Assembly: GCA_903844895.1 (NCBI GenBank)
Contig: CAIMVM010000309.1
Location: forward strand, 1 to 34,993
Origin: an uncultured Pseudomonadota bacterium
GTDB lineage: Bacteria; Bdellovibrionota_B; Oligoflexia; Oligoflexales; CAIMVM01
Direction of reading: 5' to 3'
DNA: 34,993 nucleotides
Made by a program: the position numbers and the translations under genes. The notes beneath the pieces are model-generated. The model worked only from the letters and a program-made list of their open reading frames with translations. It did not search any database and was not told the DNA's origin. Shown in pieces: positions 24,390 through 31,610 of the stretch. Position 1 is the first letter of the stretch. Every line of letters begins with the position of its first letter.

Positions 24390-25370
24390 TTACGCCATAC
24401 CAAACTTTATTTCGGAAGGTGAGTTAGTTGAAATTTTAAGCACCGATTGCCGTTCTTCACCTTTAGAGTTTTCAACTTTCAATATATGAGTTCCAAAAGG
24501 CAACATCAGTTTTACTTCTTGGGCATGGGCTTTCACATCACCATTTACATAAACCAGGGACTGATCTGCGAACGATAGATTCACGCTTGCAGCCCCAGAG
24601 GAAAGTTCAGAAGGAAGTTTTGGTAGTTCTTCTAAAAAACAACAGTTTAGGGTTTCAAATCCGTCTTTGAGTTTAGTTTGTCTCACTGCAGCAAAACATC
24701 GAATTTGAATTCTGTTTTTTCCCCAACGCAAAGTTGTTTGGAGGTAAATCAGAATGGGGGGTGGTTCGTTGGCTTGAATACGCTTGATACCAAGGCCACC
24801 TTTGGACAGGGTTACAATCTCACCGTTGGTTTGTGTTTTAATATCAAAAAAGGGAGCTGATTTATCAGTTCCACGGTAAACCAATCTATCATTCCATATG
24901 GTTGTCACCCCTTTTTCAGCAGAATAGAAACTATTGCGCTCTAGGACAAGTTCGCCGGTCAATATTTTAGATGTAACTGCCTGGGGGACTCTATATACCG
25001 TGCATGGACTTTCTAATTGACGCCTTTCATGAAAGCGCGTCGGTGCACTCTGGAGTATAAGCGTATTACCAAAAGCCTCCCTAATGACGACCTGTGTGGT
25101 GATAAAAGGTTTCGTTAAAAAAGCGATCACTAGGCTTTGTTTGTACTCAAAGCCTCTGGGCATGGCCTTGACTTTGAGTTGAAGGTCTCCATTCACAAGT
25201 TTCGCAAAAGCATCAAGATTCGTTCCTGATCGGGAGAGAACCTTAACATTTAAGCCATTGGTGAGTAGGAGCTTAAAGGCCGGATCTTCAAGCATGATAT
25301 TTAGGGACAGTTGTCTTGCTTTGGGTCTAACCAAATTTCCTAAATCTTGTGGGGGAAATGTTTTTTTCAT
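24390..25370 (-). CDS. PilZ-like protein with a C-terminal PEGA-like beta module
   Basis: A 326-residue protein, probably cytoplasmic at its N-terminus, with no signal peptide. The frame opens two codons earlier (25376), but ATG 25370 has GAGGA at proper spacing and is preferred. Residues about 110-235 look like a diverged PilZ domain: a basic RFHERRQLE (112-120) where RxxxR would be, and VTLSKGGLGIKR (186-197) where D/NxSxxG would be, with Asp replaced by Thr. Residues about 260-326 form a beta-rich, PEGA-like module (QSLVYVNGDVKAHA, then LPFGTHILKVENSKGEERQS). c-di-GMP binding is doubtful given the replaced residue. It is the last gene of the minus-strand run. Confidence 0.6.
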   Translation of the reverse strand: MKKTFPPQDLGNLVRPKARQLSLNIMLEDPAFKLLLTNGLNVKVLSRSGTNLDAFAKLVNGDLQLKVKAMPRGFEYKQSLVIAFLTKPFITTQVVIREAFGNTLILQSAPTRFHERRQLESPCTVYRVPQAVTSKILTGELVLERNSFYSAEKGVTTIWNDRLVYRGTDKSAPFFDIKTQTNGEIVTLSKGGLGIKRIQANEPPPILIYLQTTLRWGKNRIQIRCFAAVRQTKLKDGFETLNCCFLEELPKLPSELSSGAASVNLSFADQSLVYVNGDVKAHAQEVKLMLPFGTHILKVENSKGEERQSVLKISTNSPSEIKFGMA

Positions 25371-25471
25371 AACCATCCTCTAAATTAAGGCTTCCTTAGC
25401 CCATAGTTTGAGGATCGGCAGCTCCACTTCCAAATCTAAATATAAATAAAAATTCTTGTATTTATAGATGG

Positions 25472-26389
25472 TTATATCTGAATTTTGCCTTCAAAGACAA
25501 ATCTTCCTGGCCCCGCTAGGGTGAAGGAATGTTTATCTTTTTTACAATATAGTCGCCCGCCAGGCATATCGATTGCGATCCAATGGGACTCACCTAAAAA
25601 GCCCTGGGACCAAGCTGCTGCTGCCACCGAACAAGCTCCGCTACCACAAGCAGGAGTTGCTCCGACCCCGCGTTCATAGCAAAAAACTACGTGGAGTTCA
25701 TCAATCGTTTCGCCAATATCTTGCATGGCACGTGCGAGGTCTTCCTTTTTAATGGGGACTTCCTCATCTAGATGAACATTGATGCCATCCCAACTTTTAA
25801 ATTTCTGAAGAGGAGGCCCTACCAACTCGAGGTTTTCGCTCGTCGCGGGTAAATTCTTTAAAACAAGATGCTTATTGCCTATGTCAACGGCGTGAGTATG
25901 AAGCGACACTAAATTTGCAGTCTTTAACCATTGATTAAGCTCCAGAGTTCCCTCTTCAAACCAAGGAAGTTCCTCATTTTGTTTTACCTGTCCCATGTTG
26001 ACGGCCACAAATGGTTGTGTGCCCTTGTAAAACTGACAAATAAAAGATCTTTGCATCACTTTGATTTCTACCACATCTGGCGAGGGAATTCCTAAATCCA
26101 AATGTTTCTTTCGTATGGCAAGGGCTGCCACTCGCAACCCGTTGCCGCAGTTTGCTGCCATGCTGCCATCAGCATTAATGATGGACATAAGCGATGGCAT
26201 AGGGTCTGAAGAGTTTCGATGGTGAAGAACGAGTATTCCGTCAGCGCCAATGCCTGTGCCATCTTTACTGCAAAGAGATTTCGCCTGACGTCTCAGAGAA
26301 TCTAAAACAATCTCGCCCTCATGATCAGGAAGCCACACAATTATAAAATCATTTTTGCATCCATGCCATTTTTCAAAAGTTTTAATCAT
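25472..26389 (-). CDS. dapF: Diaminopimelate epimerase DapF
   Basis: A 305-residue enzyme that converts LL- to meso-diaminopimelate for lysine and peptidoglycan synthesis. The N-terminal KWHGCKNDFIIV fits the family HGxGNDF. The two catalytic cysteines are Cys81 in AANCGNGLRV and Cys248 in ATPACGSGACSVAAAA. It is somewhat longer than the usual 275. The ATG overlaps the response-regulator stop (ATGA), with GGAG upstream, so it is translated with the two-component genes, an unusual partner set. Confidence 0.93.
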   Translation of the reverse strand: MIKTFEKWHGCKNDFIIVWLPDHEGEIVLDSLRRQAKSLCSKDGTGIGADGILVLHHRNSSDPMPSLMSIINADGSMAANCGNGLRVAALAIRKKHLDLGIPSPDVVEIKVMQRSFICQFYKGTQPFVAVNMGQVKQNEELPWFEEGTLELNQWLKTANLVSLHTHAVDIGNKHLVLKNLPATSENLELVGPPLQKFKSWDGINVHLDEEVPIKKEDLARAMQDIGETIDELHVVFCYERGVGATPACGSGACSVAAAAWSQGFLGESHWIAIDMPGGRLYCKKDKHSFTLAGPGRFVFEGKIQI

Positions 26390-27105
26390 TTAGGTTCTCC
26401 TGGATCCGTCAGCTTATAGCCCCGCCCACGTACACTTATCAAATATTTAGGATGAGAAGGATCAACTTCAAGAATTTTTCTGAGACGCAAAATAAAATTG
26501 TCGACGGTACGAGACTCAATGTCGCCATTAAGTCCCCAAACCTCTCTCAAAAGATGCTCTCGGCTAAGAACTTTATCTTTATTGGAAAGAAATTCTTTTA
26601 AAAGGTCCGCTTCGAGAGCTGTAAGTTGTGTCTCCTCTTGCCCAGAAACTTTAAGCATTAGGGAGTCGTGGTCAAGTGTCCAGCGCGTAAAACTGACGTT
26701 TTTAGTTTCAATTTTGTGCTCTTTAAATAATTTAGACCGCTCGATCATTCGGGAGACTCGTGCCATGAGTTCTAAAAGGTTAAATGGTTTTATAAGGTAA
26801 TCATCTGCGCCGCCTGTCAGTCCTTCTAGCCGATCTTGATCAGATGCTCTAGCTGTTAACATGAGGATTCCCGTTCTCGTGTCTTCAAGTCGAATTTTTT
26901 CAAGGATTTGAAACCCATCAACCTCGGGAAGGTTTACGTCTAAAATAATCGCGTCGAAAGGTTTTTCAGATTGGTAGAGATTGAGAGCAGTTTTTCCATT
27001 CATAGCGGCGACAATCTCATAGCCTTCAGCTTGCAGATTGTACTGTAGCATAAAGGATATATGTTGTTCGTCTTCAACAAGCAGTATTTTGGGCCGACTA
27101 TTCAT
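26386..27105 (-). CDS. OmpR/PhoB-family response regulator
   Basis: A 239-residue DNA-binding regulator. The receiver has the acidic pair in VEDEQ (10-14), phosphoacceptor Asp56 (ILDVNLP), Thr in MLTARAS and Lys in LIKPFN. The C-terminal winged helix carries LTALEADLLKEFLSN, REHLLREVWG and the end motif RGRGYKL. It is coupled to the kinase (the stop lies inside its start region, 8-base overlap) and to dapF. AAGGA lies before the start. Its target genes are unknown. Confidence 0.93.
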   Translation of the reverse strand: MNSRPKILLVEDEQHISFMLQYNLQAEGYEIVAAMNGKTALNLYQSEKPFDAIILDVNLPEVDGFQILEKIRLEDTRTGILMLTARASDQDRLEGLTGGADDYLIKPFNLLELMARVSRMIERSKLFKEHKIETKNVSFTRWTLDHDSLMLKVSGQEETQLTALEADLLKEFLSNKDKVLSREHLLREVWGLNGDIESRTVDNFILRLRKILEVDPSHPKYLISVRGRGYKLTDPGEPK

Positions 27106-28090
27106 GAAGAGGTCCTTTCCAAGGAATTTCTACTAAAAAGGAAGATCCGAACCCCTCCCCCAAACTTGAAACTTCGACTTTTCCTCCTAAAATTTTGGTA
27201 ACTGATTTTACTAAAAAAAGTCCTACTCCGGTTCCGGGCAAAGCTTTGGATATAGCGATATTTCCACGTTGAAAAAGCCTAAAGATTCGTTTCATGTCTT
27301 GACTTCTAATTCCAAATCCTTGATCGGTGATTGTGGTTCTTATGGACGTTTGATTTTTTTCGACAGAAATTTTAATGGGCGTGCCGGCAGGAGAGTACTT
27401 CACGGCGTTTTCAATGATATTGCCAAAAATTAAAATCAAAGCATTGATTGATGCATGTACGAAAATATCATCATCGCACTTCATTTCCACTCTTTCTTGG
27501 ATAGAAGGGTCAAGCCATGCCGCGCGTTCCGTCGATTGAATCAAAATAGTTTTGAGGTTTAAAATTTCTGCTGTTTTAGAAAAATCTTCTACGCCCCGGT
27601 CTAGCCTTGAGGAGAGTAGGACTTGATTGACTAAACGAAGCAGCCTTTCAATGTCGATCTTGGCCATGGAAAGCATTTGAGCTTGTAAATCGTGACTCAG
27701 CCGACGGGTTTCAGCGGTTTCAATCATAAGCTTTAGACTTGCAAGAGGCGACCGAAGCTCATGAGTGACACTTGAAACAAAGGCTTGTTGTTGCCGGAGG
27801 GAGACGGTTTGTCTTTGACTAACGACAAAGATCCAAATGGAGCCGACTAGAAGCATGCCTAACAGAATACAACCAACGACCAAGGCCGTAATGGTGATAT
27901 GTGATTCTATGGCGAGTGGTAGAGATGAGCGCATGACCTCAATGACTTCTCTTGCATTGACAAACCAATGCACCCATAGAATAGCAATGGAGATCCATAC
28001 CATTTGCGAAGTCACAAATATAAATATGGGATGCAATATAACTTTGAATGTAGAACGTAAAAAGGACATAACTACCGCCAAACGATTCAA
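27098..28090 (-). CDS. Membrane sensor histidine kinase
   Basis: A 330-residue kinase with two membrane helices (about 18-42 and 66-91) and a short periplasmic loop of about 25 residues, so it probably senses the membrane or a partner protein rather than a soluble ligand. The H-box FVSSVTHELRSPL carries His110. The N-box IIENAVKYSP, G1 DQGFGI and G2 GTGVGLFLVK are intact. It overlaps its regulator by eight bases. There is no HAMP or PAS domain. No strong ribosome binding site precedes the start, so an internal ATG at 28069 is possible. Confidence 0.9.
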   Translation of the reverse strand: MNRLAVVMSFLRSTFKVILHPIFIFVTSQMVWISIAILWVHWFVNAREVIEVMRSSLPLAIESHITITALVVGCILLGMLLVGSIWIFVVSQRQTVSLRQQQAFVSSVTHELRSPLASLKLMIETAETRRLSHDLQAQMLSMAKIDIERLLRLVNQVLLSSRLDRGVEDFSKTAEILNLKTILIQSTERAAWLDPSIQERVEMKCDDDIFVHASINALILIFGNIIENAVKYSPAGTPIKISVEKNQTSIRTTITDQGFGIRSQDMKRIFRLFQRGNIAISKALPGTGVGLFLVKSVTKILGGKVEVSSLGEGFGSSFLVEIPWKGPLHE

Positions 28091-28142
28091 GCACTCGGAC
28101 CGATGATTGTTAAAGTATCATGGCGTCCAGGCTATGTCATTA

Positions 28143-28706
28143 CTAGTGATAGAGGGTAATTGGAAGACCGTTCTTCTTCATGAAGTTTTGAATTTTCCAC
28201 AATATATTTAGAGATGTATGCGCGGTAAGACCTGACAGGGAAATAAAGGCCTTTTCAATCTTTTGATTGAAATACGATTTTTGCAGGATTTCTCCAACAA
28301 AAAGGAGAGTTTTTAGGGGATCAAGAAAGTTCTCGGGGAGATGGATTCCTACGTTCTTTTGGCCAATGCCTTCCATGTGCTGGCGAGCAGCTAAGCAATA
28401 TTCTGCCAAATCTTGGTGGGTGAGTGACTTGGGGGCGGGAAGCAATAAAAGTAGAAAAGGTTCGGCGCAGGTTTGTTGGGAAAAAAGTATCGGCTCGTTT
28501 CCGGCAGAAAGTCCCTTGGCAGCCAAATTTTGCATCAATTCTGATATGGATTCGAATTTGGAAAGGTCTGACGTTTTTAGAGAGCCTTCTTTAAAGAAAG
28601 TGACCCAGAAAAATGCAGTTTGGCTACTTACTTTTCGCAGAAGCTGTAAGGATAGTTCTGGCAAAATATCTTGGCTAGGTTCTAAACTTGCAGCTACGTT
28701 TTCCAT
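28143..28706 (-). CDS. Conserved-looking protein of unknown function downstream of nusB
   Basis: A 187-residue protein. The frame is open to 28772 inside nusB, but ATG 28706 has AAGGA six bases upstream and is chosen. It is mostly helical, with a leucine-rich strand (EPFLLLLLPAPKSL) and no signal peptide or clear membrane helix. It matches no family I know. It starts 37 bases after the nusB stop and likely shares the ribBA-ribH-nusB transcript. Confidence 0.65.
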   Translation of the reverse strand: MENVAASLEPSQDILPELSLQLLRKVSSQTAFFWVTFFKEGSLKTSDLSKFESISELMQNLAAKGLSAGNEPILFSQQTCAEPFLLLLLPAPKSLTHQDLAEYCLAARQHMEGIGQKNVGIHLPENFLDPLKTLLFVGEILQKSYFNQKIEKAFISLSGLTAHTSLNILWKIQNFMKKNGLPITLYH

Positions 28707-28743
28707 ATCTATCCTTTCATCGGTTTGATTGTGGTCAGAAAGC

Positions 28744-29160
28744 TTACTTTCGGATGGTTTTCGCAGCTGCATCTAAGAGTCCATTGACAAAGCGCGCAGA
28801 ATCCTCAGTGCCAAATTTCTTAGCCAATTCAATGGCTTCATTTAAGATGACTTTTGTAGGGGTTTCAGAGTCTAAGAGTTCCCATATGGCCATCCGTAAA
28901 AGACAACGATCGGTAGCAGGGAGTCGGCCTACAGACCATTGTTTTGCATTTTCGCCGATGATGACATCAATGGAATCTAGCCTTCCTAAGGTGCCTTCGC
29001 AAAGCATTCGACAGCGCTCCCTGGTATCAGAAGGGGCTTCAAAATGTTGGGTAAACGACTGAAAGTGGGGTTCAGAAAAATAATTTAAGGTTTCCGAATC
29101 ACATTGGTAGAGAAATTTGAAGGCATTTTCTCGTGCTAGTCTTAATTGGTCTGCTGACAT
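28744..29160 (-). CDS. nusB: Transcription antitermination factor NusB
   Basis: A 138-residue all-helical protein that binds boxA RNA with NusE (S10) in rRNA antitermination. It shows RENAFKFLYQCD near the N-terminus, PATDRCLLRMAIWELL, and the strongly conserved VILNEAIELAKKFGTEDSA followed by RFVNGLLD. Length is standard. The ATG overlaps the ribH stop by one base; the ribH-nusB pairing is common in many bacteria. Confidence 0.95.
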   Translation of the reverse strand: MSADQLRLARENAFKFLYQCDSETLNYFSEPHFQSFTQHFEAPSDTRERCRMLCEGTLGRLDSIDVIIGENAKQWSVGRLPATDRCLLRMAIWELLDSETPTKVILNEAIELAKKFGTEDSARFVNGLLDAAAKTIRK

Positions 29161-29585
29161 TAATTGAGCTCCCTAAGAACTTTGACCATAGCTAGGGCCG
29201 CATGAGCTGATTCCACGCCTTTGTTGCCAAGTTTTAAGCCTGATCGATTCATGGCTTGATCGACGGTATCTGTCGCTAAAACGCCAAAAATAACCGGTAT
29301 GCCAGAATCGAGGGAGACCTTCATAATCCCTGAAGCCACTTGGGAAGAGACTAAGTCAAAATGGGGAGTTTCACCGCGGATTACACAACCTAAACAAACA
29401 ATGGCATCCCAATTGCCGGTTTTAGCGGCTTTTTGAGCAGCTACGGGTAGCTCAAATGCACCAGGAACCCATAGGGATTTCACTTTGGCCTGAGCTTCCT
29501 CCAGGGTCTGACGGGCTCCAAGTTCCAGGGACCTCGTAACGGTATCATTGAATTTTGCTGTTAAAATCAAAACGCGGCTCGTCAT
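29160..29585 (-). CDS. ribH: 6,7-dimethyl-8-ribityllumazine synthase RibH
   Basis: A 141-residue enzyme that condenses 5-amino-6-ribitylaminouracil with dihydroxybutanone phosphate in riboflavin synthesis. GAFELPVAAQKAA, CLGCVIRGETPHFDLV (with the catalytic His) and the end NKGVESAHAALAM are family hallmarks. AGAGGT precedes the ATG. The 61-base gap to ribBA is A+T-rich and could hold an internal promoter. Confidence 0.95.
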   Translation of the reverse strand: MTSRVLILTAKFNDTVTRSLELGARQTLEEAQAKVKSLWVPGAFELPVAAQKAAKTGNWDAIVCLGCVIRGETPHFDLVSSQVASGIMKVSLDSGIPVIFGVLATDTVDQAMNRSGLKLGNKGVESAHAALAMVKVLRELN

Positions 29586-29646
29586 AGGTACCTCTTTATA
29601 TATAATATCAGCTAATTGGAAATCGATATAGATCTGCGCTCAAGCT

Positions 29647-30777
29647 TTACTTGGGATCCAGGAGTTCTTTGGAGGAAACTATTTCAAGCCCAAATGCTCC
29701 AAGCCCCCAGATCTGCTTCTTACCTGAAATATGTAAGCACATTTTTTTAACACCCAAGGTTCGAAGGATTTGAGCACCAATTCCATACATTCTAGGGTCC
29801 GTCACGGATTTTGAATTGGGATTCATGGTCTGGTTTAGCTCTTCCTGCATAAGTGAAGTTCCACTTGAGCCGCAAAGATAAACTAAAACTCCGCTTTCGG
29901 ACTCCTTGAGCATGCGAAGACCCGCATCAATTTTGCCAAAAGCTCCCTGCTCCATAAAAACGTCGGCAATGGGATGTTTTCTATGAACACGGACTTGAGT
30001 GATCTGCTCAGAAAAGTTGCTACCTTTGAGGAGAGCAAAATGTAGTTGTTGGTCTTGCTTATTTTGAAACCACACGCCCTGAAAGACTCCGTGAATGGTC
30101 TTCACTTCTTGACGAGCTACTTCTTCGACGAGGCTGTCATGCATGAGCCTAAAGGTAATGAGGTCCTCGATGGACACGATGTCCAAGGCATGTTTTTTAG
30201 CAAACTGTTCCAGATCCGCTCGACGTGCCATCGTCCCGTCGTCATTGATGATTTCGCAGATAACCGCGGCTTCTTTTTTGCCGGCTAATCGGGCTAAATC
30301 AACACTGCCTTCAGTATGTCCCGCGCGCTCCAATACCCCACCTACTCTGGCCTTTAAGGGGAATATATGTCCAGGTACGAGGATATCTTCAGGGGTTGTC
30401 TGGTCTGCAATTGCCGTAAGGATCGTATGGGAGCGATCTGAAGCGGAAATGCCCGTAGTAACGCCTGTTTTAGCCTCAATACTCACGGTAAAGGCAGTTG
30501 CTAATTGGGAATGAAATTTAGAATGGTCCCCCATTTGCGGCAGTTTTAATCTTTCGATAAATTCTGATGCCAGGGGAAGACAGATAAGGCCTCGGGCTTC
30601 TTTAGCCATGAAGTTGACTTTAGCAGGGGTGCAGTCTTGGGCTGCAAAAACTAAATCGCCTTCATTTTCGCGATCTTCGTCGTCAACCATAATAACCATG
30701 CCGCCGGCTTTAATGACTTCGATTGCACGAAGCACTCTTTCAACAGCTTTCTTTTGTGAAGCTTCAGGATGATTCAT
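29647..30777 (-). CDS. ribB: 3,4-dihydroxy-2-butanone-4-phosphate synthase with a degenerate RibA domain (RibBA/RibBX type)
   Basis: A 376-residue protein. The first 210 or so residues are a complete RibB, with [16 protein letters not shown] (31-46) and [16 protein letters not shown], and make dihydroxybutanone phosphate from ribulose-5-phosphate. The remainder follows GTP cyclohydrolase II and keeps [15 protein letters not shown]. It has lost the zinc cysteines: the segment after VRVHRKHP has no Cys where RibA has three. The RQEGRG-type motif is replaced by CGSSGTS. GTP cyclohydrolase II activity is therefore unlikely, and a separate ribA should exist. Such RibB plus inactive-RibA fusions are known as RibBX. 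No FMN riboswitch is seen upstream. Confidence 0.88.
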   Translation of the reverse strand: MNHPEASQKKAVERVLRAIEVIKAGGMVIMVDDEDRENEGDLVFAAQDCTPAKVNFMAKEARGLICLPLASEFIERLKLPQMGDHSKFHSQLATAFTVSIEAKTGVTTGISASDRSHTILTAIADQTTPEDILVPGHIFPLKARVGGVLERAGHTEGSVDLARLAGKKEAAVICEIINDDGTMARRADLEQFAKKHALDIVSIEDLITFRLMHDSLVEEVARQEVKTIHGVFQGVWFQNKQDQQLHFALLKGSNFSEQITQVRVHRKHPIADVFMEQGAFGKIDAGLRMLKESESGVLVYLCGSSGTSLMQEELNQTMNPNSKSVTDPRMYGIGAQILRTLGVKKMCLHISGKKQIWGLGAFGLEIVSSKELLDPK

Positions 30778-31008
30778 CCAAGAGGTCCTTTCATGTCAAA
30801 GATCATCCGGATACCCTTGGTAGGACCCGGTTTGGGCCAACATACAAGAAAGACCCGCCGTTTGGCAAGCAAAGCCTTCTGGGTGATGTTTTTTTTTGAG
30901 ATTTGGGGGACATACCCTAAAAAAGGAAGAATTCACCACCTTGGTTATTTAAATATTCAGCAATCTTCCGCGGTGGTTAATAAAGTAATAGTTAAGTGAT
31001 CTTAAATA

Positions 31009-31036
31009 TTGACCCTAGGCCGTTGCGGCGTAGTAT
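31009..31036 (+). promoter_or_regulatory. Sigma-70-like promoter for the structured RNA
   Basis: TTGACC at 31009-31014, then 16 bases, then TAGTAT at 31031-31036. Initiation would be near 31043, just at the start of the first hairpin. Confidence 0.55.
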
Positions 31037-31041
31037 TCACC

Positions 31042-31257
31042 ATGATCTTTAAAGGATCGTGTTTTGGGGTTCGAATCAGGGCTGGTTTTTCGCTTTTATA
31101 GCCCATCCGTCTCTTCGGAGACAACCGTCCTTAAAAGGACAACACTCTAGTCTTCCTGTCTTGCAAAGCTTCCAATTAGCGCACACCACTTTGAAAAGCC
31201 CTCCTGATTCCCCCAAAAAACTAAAATCCGGCACTAAACAGCCGGCTTTTTGTTTTT
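31042..31257 (+). ncRNA. Structured non-coding RNA with its own promoter and terminator (6S-like shape?)
   Basis: No plausible coding frame. A promoter precedes it and an intrinsic terminator ends it, giving about 215 nt. The 5' end forms CATGATC/GATCGTG (31041-31061 area). A long-range closing helix pairs 31052-31059 (TTTTGGGG) with 31211-31218 (CCCCAAAA), and 31063-31070 (GAATCAGG) with 31203-31210 (CCTGATTC), separated by a 3-nt bulge. It continues with GCT/AGC at 31071-31073 and 31197-31199. The 5' hairpin overlaps this helix, so the two would compete. Inside are two UUCG- and UAAA-capped hairpins (31099-31112 and 31117-31130), each within CCGTC...GACAA. The irregular long hairpin recalls 6S RNA, but no family match was confirmed. 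It is divergent from ribB. Confidence 0.6.
31228..31257 (+). terminator. Rho-independent terminator of the structured RNA
   Basis: CCGGC at 31228-31232 and GCCGG at 31241-31245 form a GC-only stem with an 8-base loop, followed by TTTTTGTTTTT (about 31247-31257). Confidence 0.75.
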
Positions 31258-31258
31258 A

Positions 31259-31523
31259 AAGAGACTTGGAAACAACCGTCTTTTCTGGGTCAGCTAGAGA
31301 GTTGCCAGCAATCTGCTGGCGCCTCCCAAACGGCCGCTTATTCGGGTCCGCTCGCGGTCAAAAAACAGCCCCGCTATCAGCCTCAAAGGCTATAAAACAG
31401 CCTTTAGCAACTACCGAAGGGGAGGGCATGTTCGGCGCTTAGTCAAAACTCCTTCATTCATTAAGGATTCTGCGGTGTAAATCTAGGTGACTTATGAGGC
31501 GGTTAAGATGCCCATATTAACGA
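31259..31523 (+). other. Structured leader between the RNA terminator and the PbgA-like gene
   Basis: About 260 bases with several hairpins and no gene. A perfect 7-bp stem GCCAGCA-ATC-TGCTGGC occupies 31304-31320. AGCC-TCAAA-GGCT (31379-31391) and AAAGGCT-ATAAAAC-AGCCTTT (31385-31405) share bases and exclude each other. CCTCCC (about 31322-31327) could pair with GGGAGG (about 31420-31425) over the distance. It may be the 5' leader of the gene at 31611 or a second RNA; there is no U-tract terminator. Confidence 0.4.
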
Positions 31524-31610
31524 TTGCAATCTTCAAGGCCAAATTTTACGGTTGGGGGCATTAGGGACTGCCGTTTAGCCTATGTGCTAGGAAAGAGAGT
31601 AACTATTTTA

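Noticed and set aside
27106-27118. 13-base match GAAAGGACCTCTT before both the response regulator and ribB starts
   Set aside because: Several 13-base matches are expected by chance in a window this size, and this one includes a common ribosome-binding sequence.
30769-30999. 76-residue plus-strand ORF upstream of ribB
   Set aside because: It starts within ribB, lacks a ribosome binding site and has a composition typical of non-coding sequence.
30778-31008. FMN riboswitch upstream of ribB
   Set aside because: I looked on the minus strand for the conserved AGGGTGAAATTCCC and related RFN blocks; none is present.
31056-31067. tRNA-like GGGGTTCGAATC (T-loop motif)
   Set aside because: The flanking bases do not form a T-stem, and no acceptor, D-arm or anticodon arm is nearby. 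The segment is better used in the closing helix of the structured RNA.
31042-31440. tmRNA (ssrA)
   Set aside because: There is no resume codon with a tag peptide, no characteristic 3' TTCGA...CCACCA end, and the 5' GGGG...TTCGAC pattern is incomplete.
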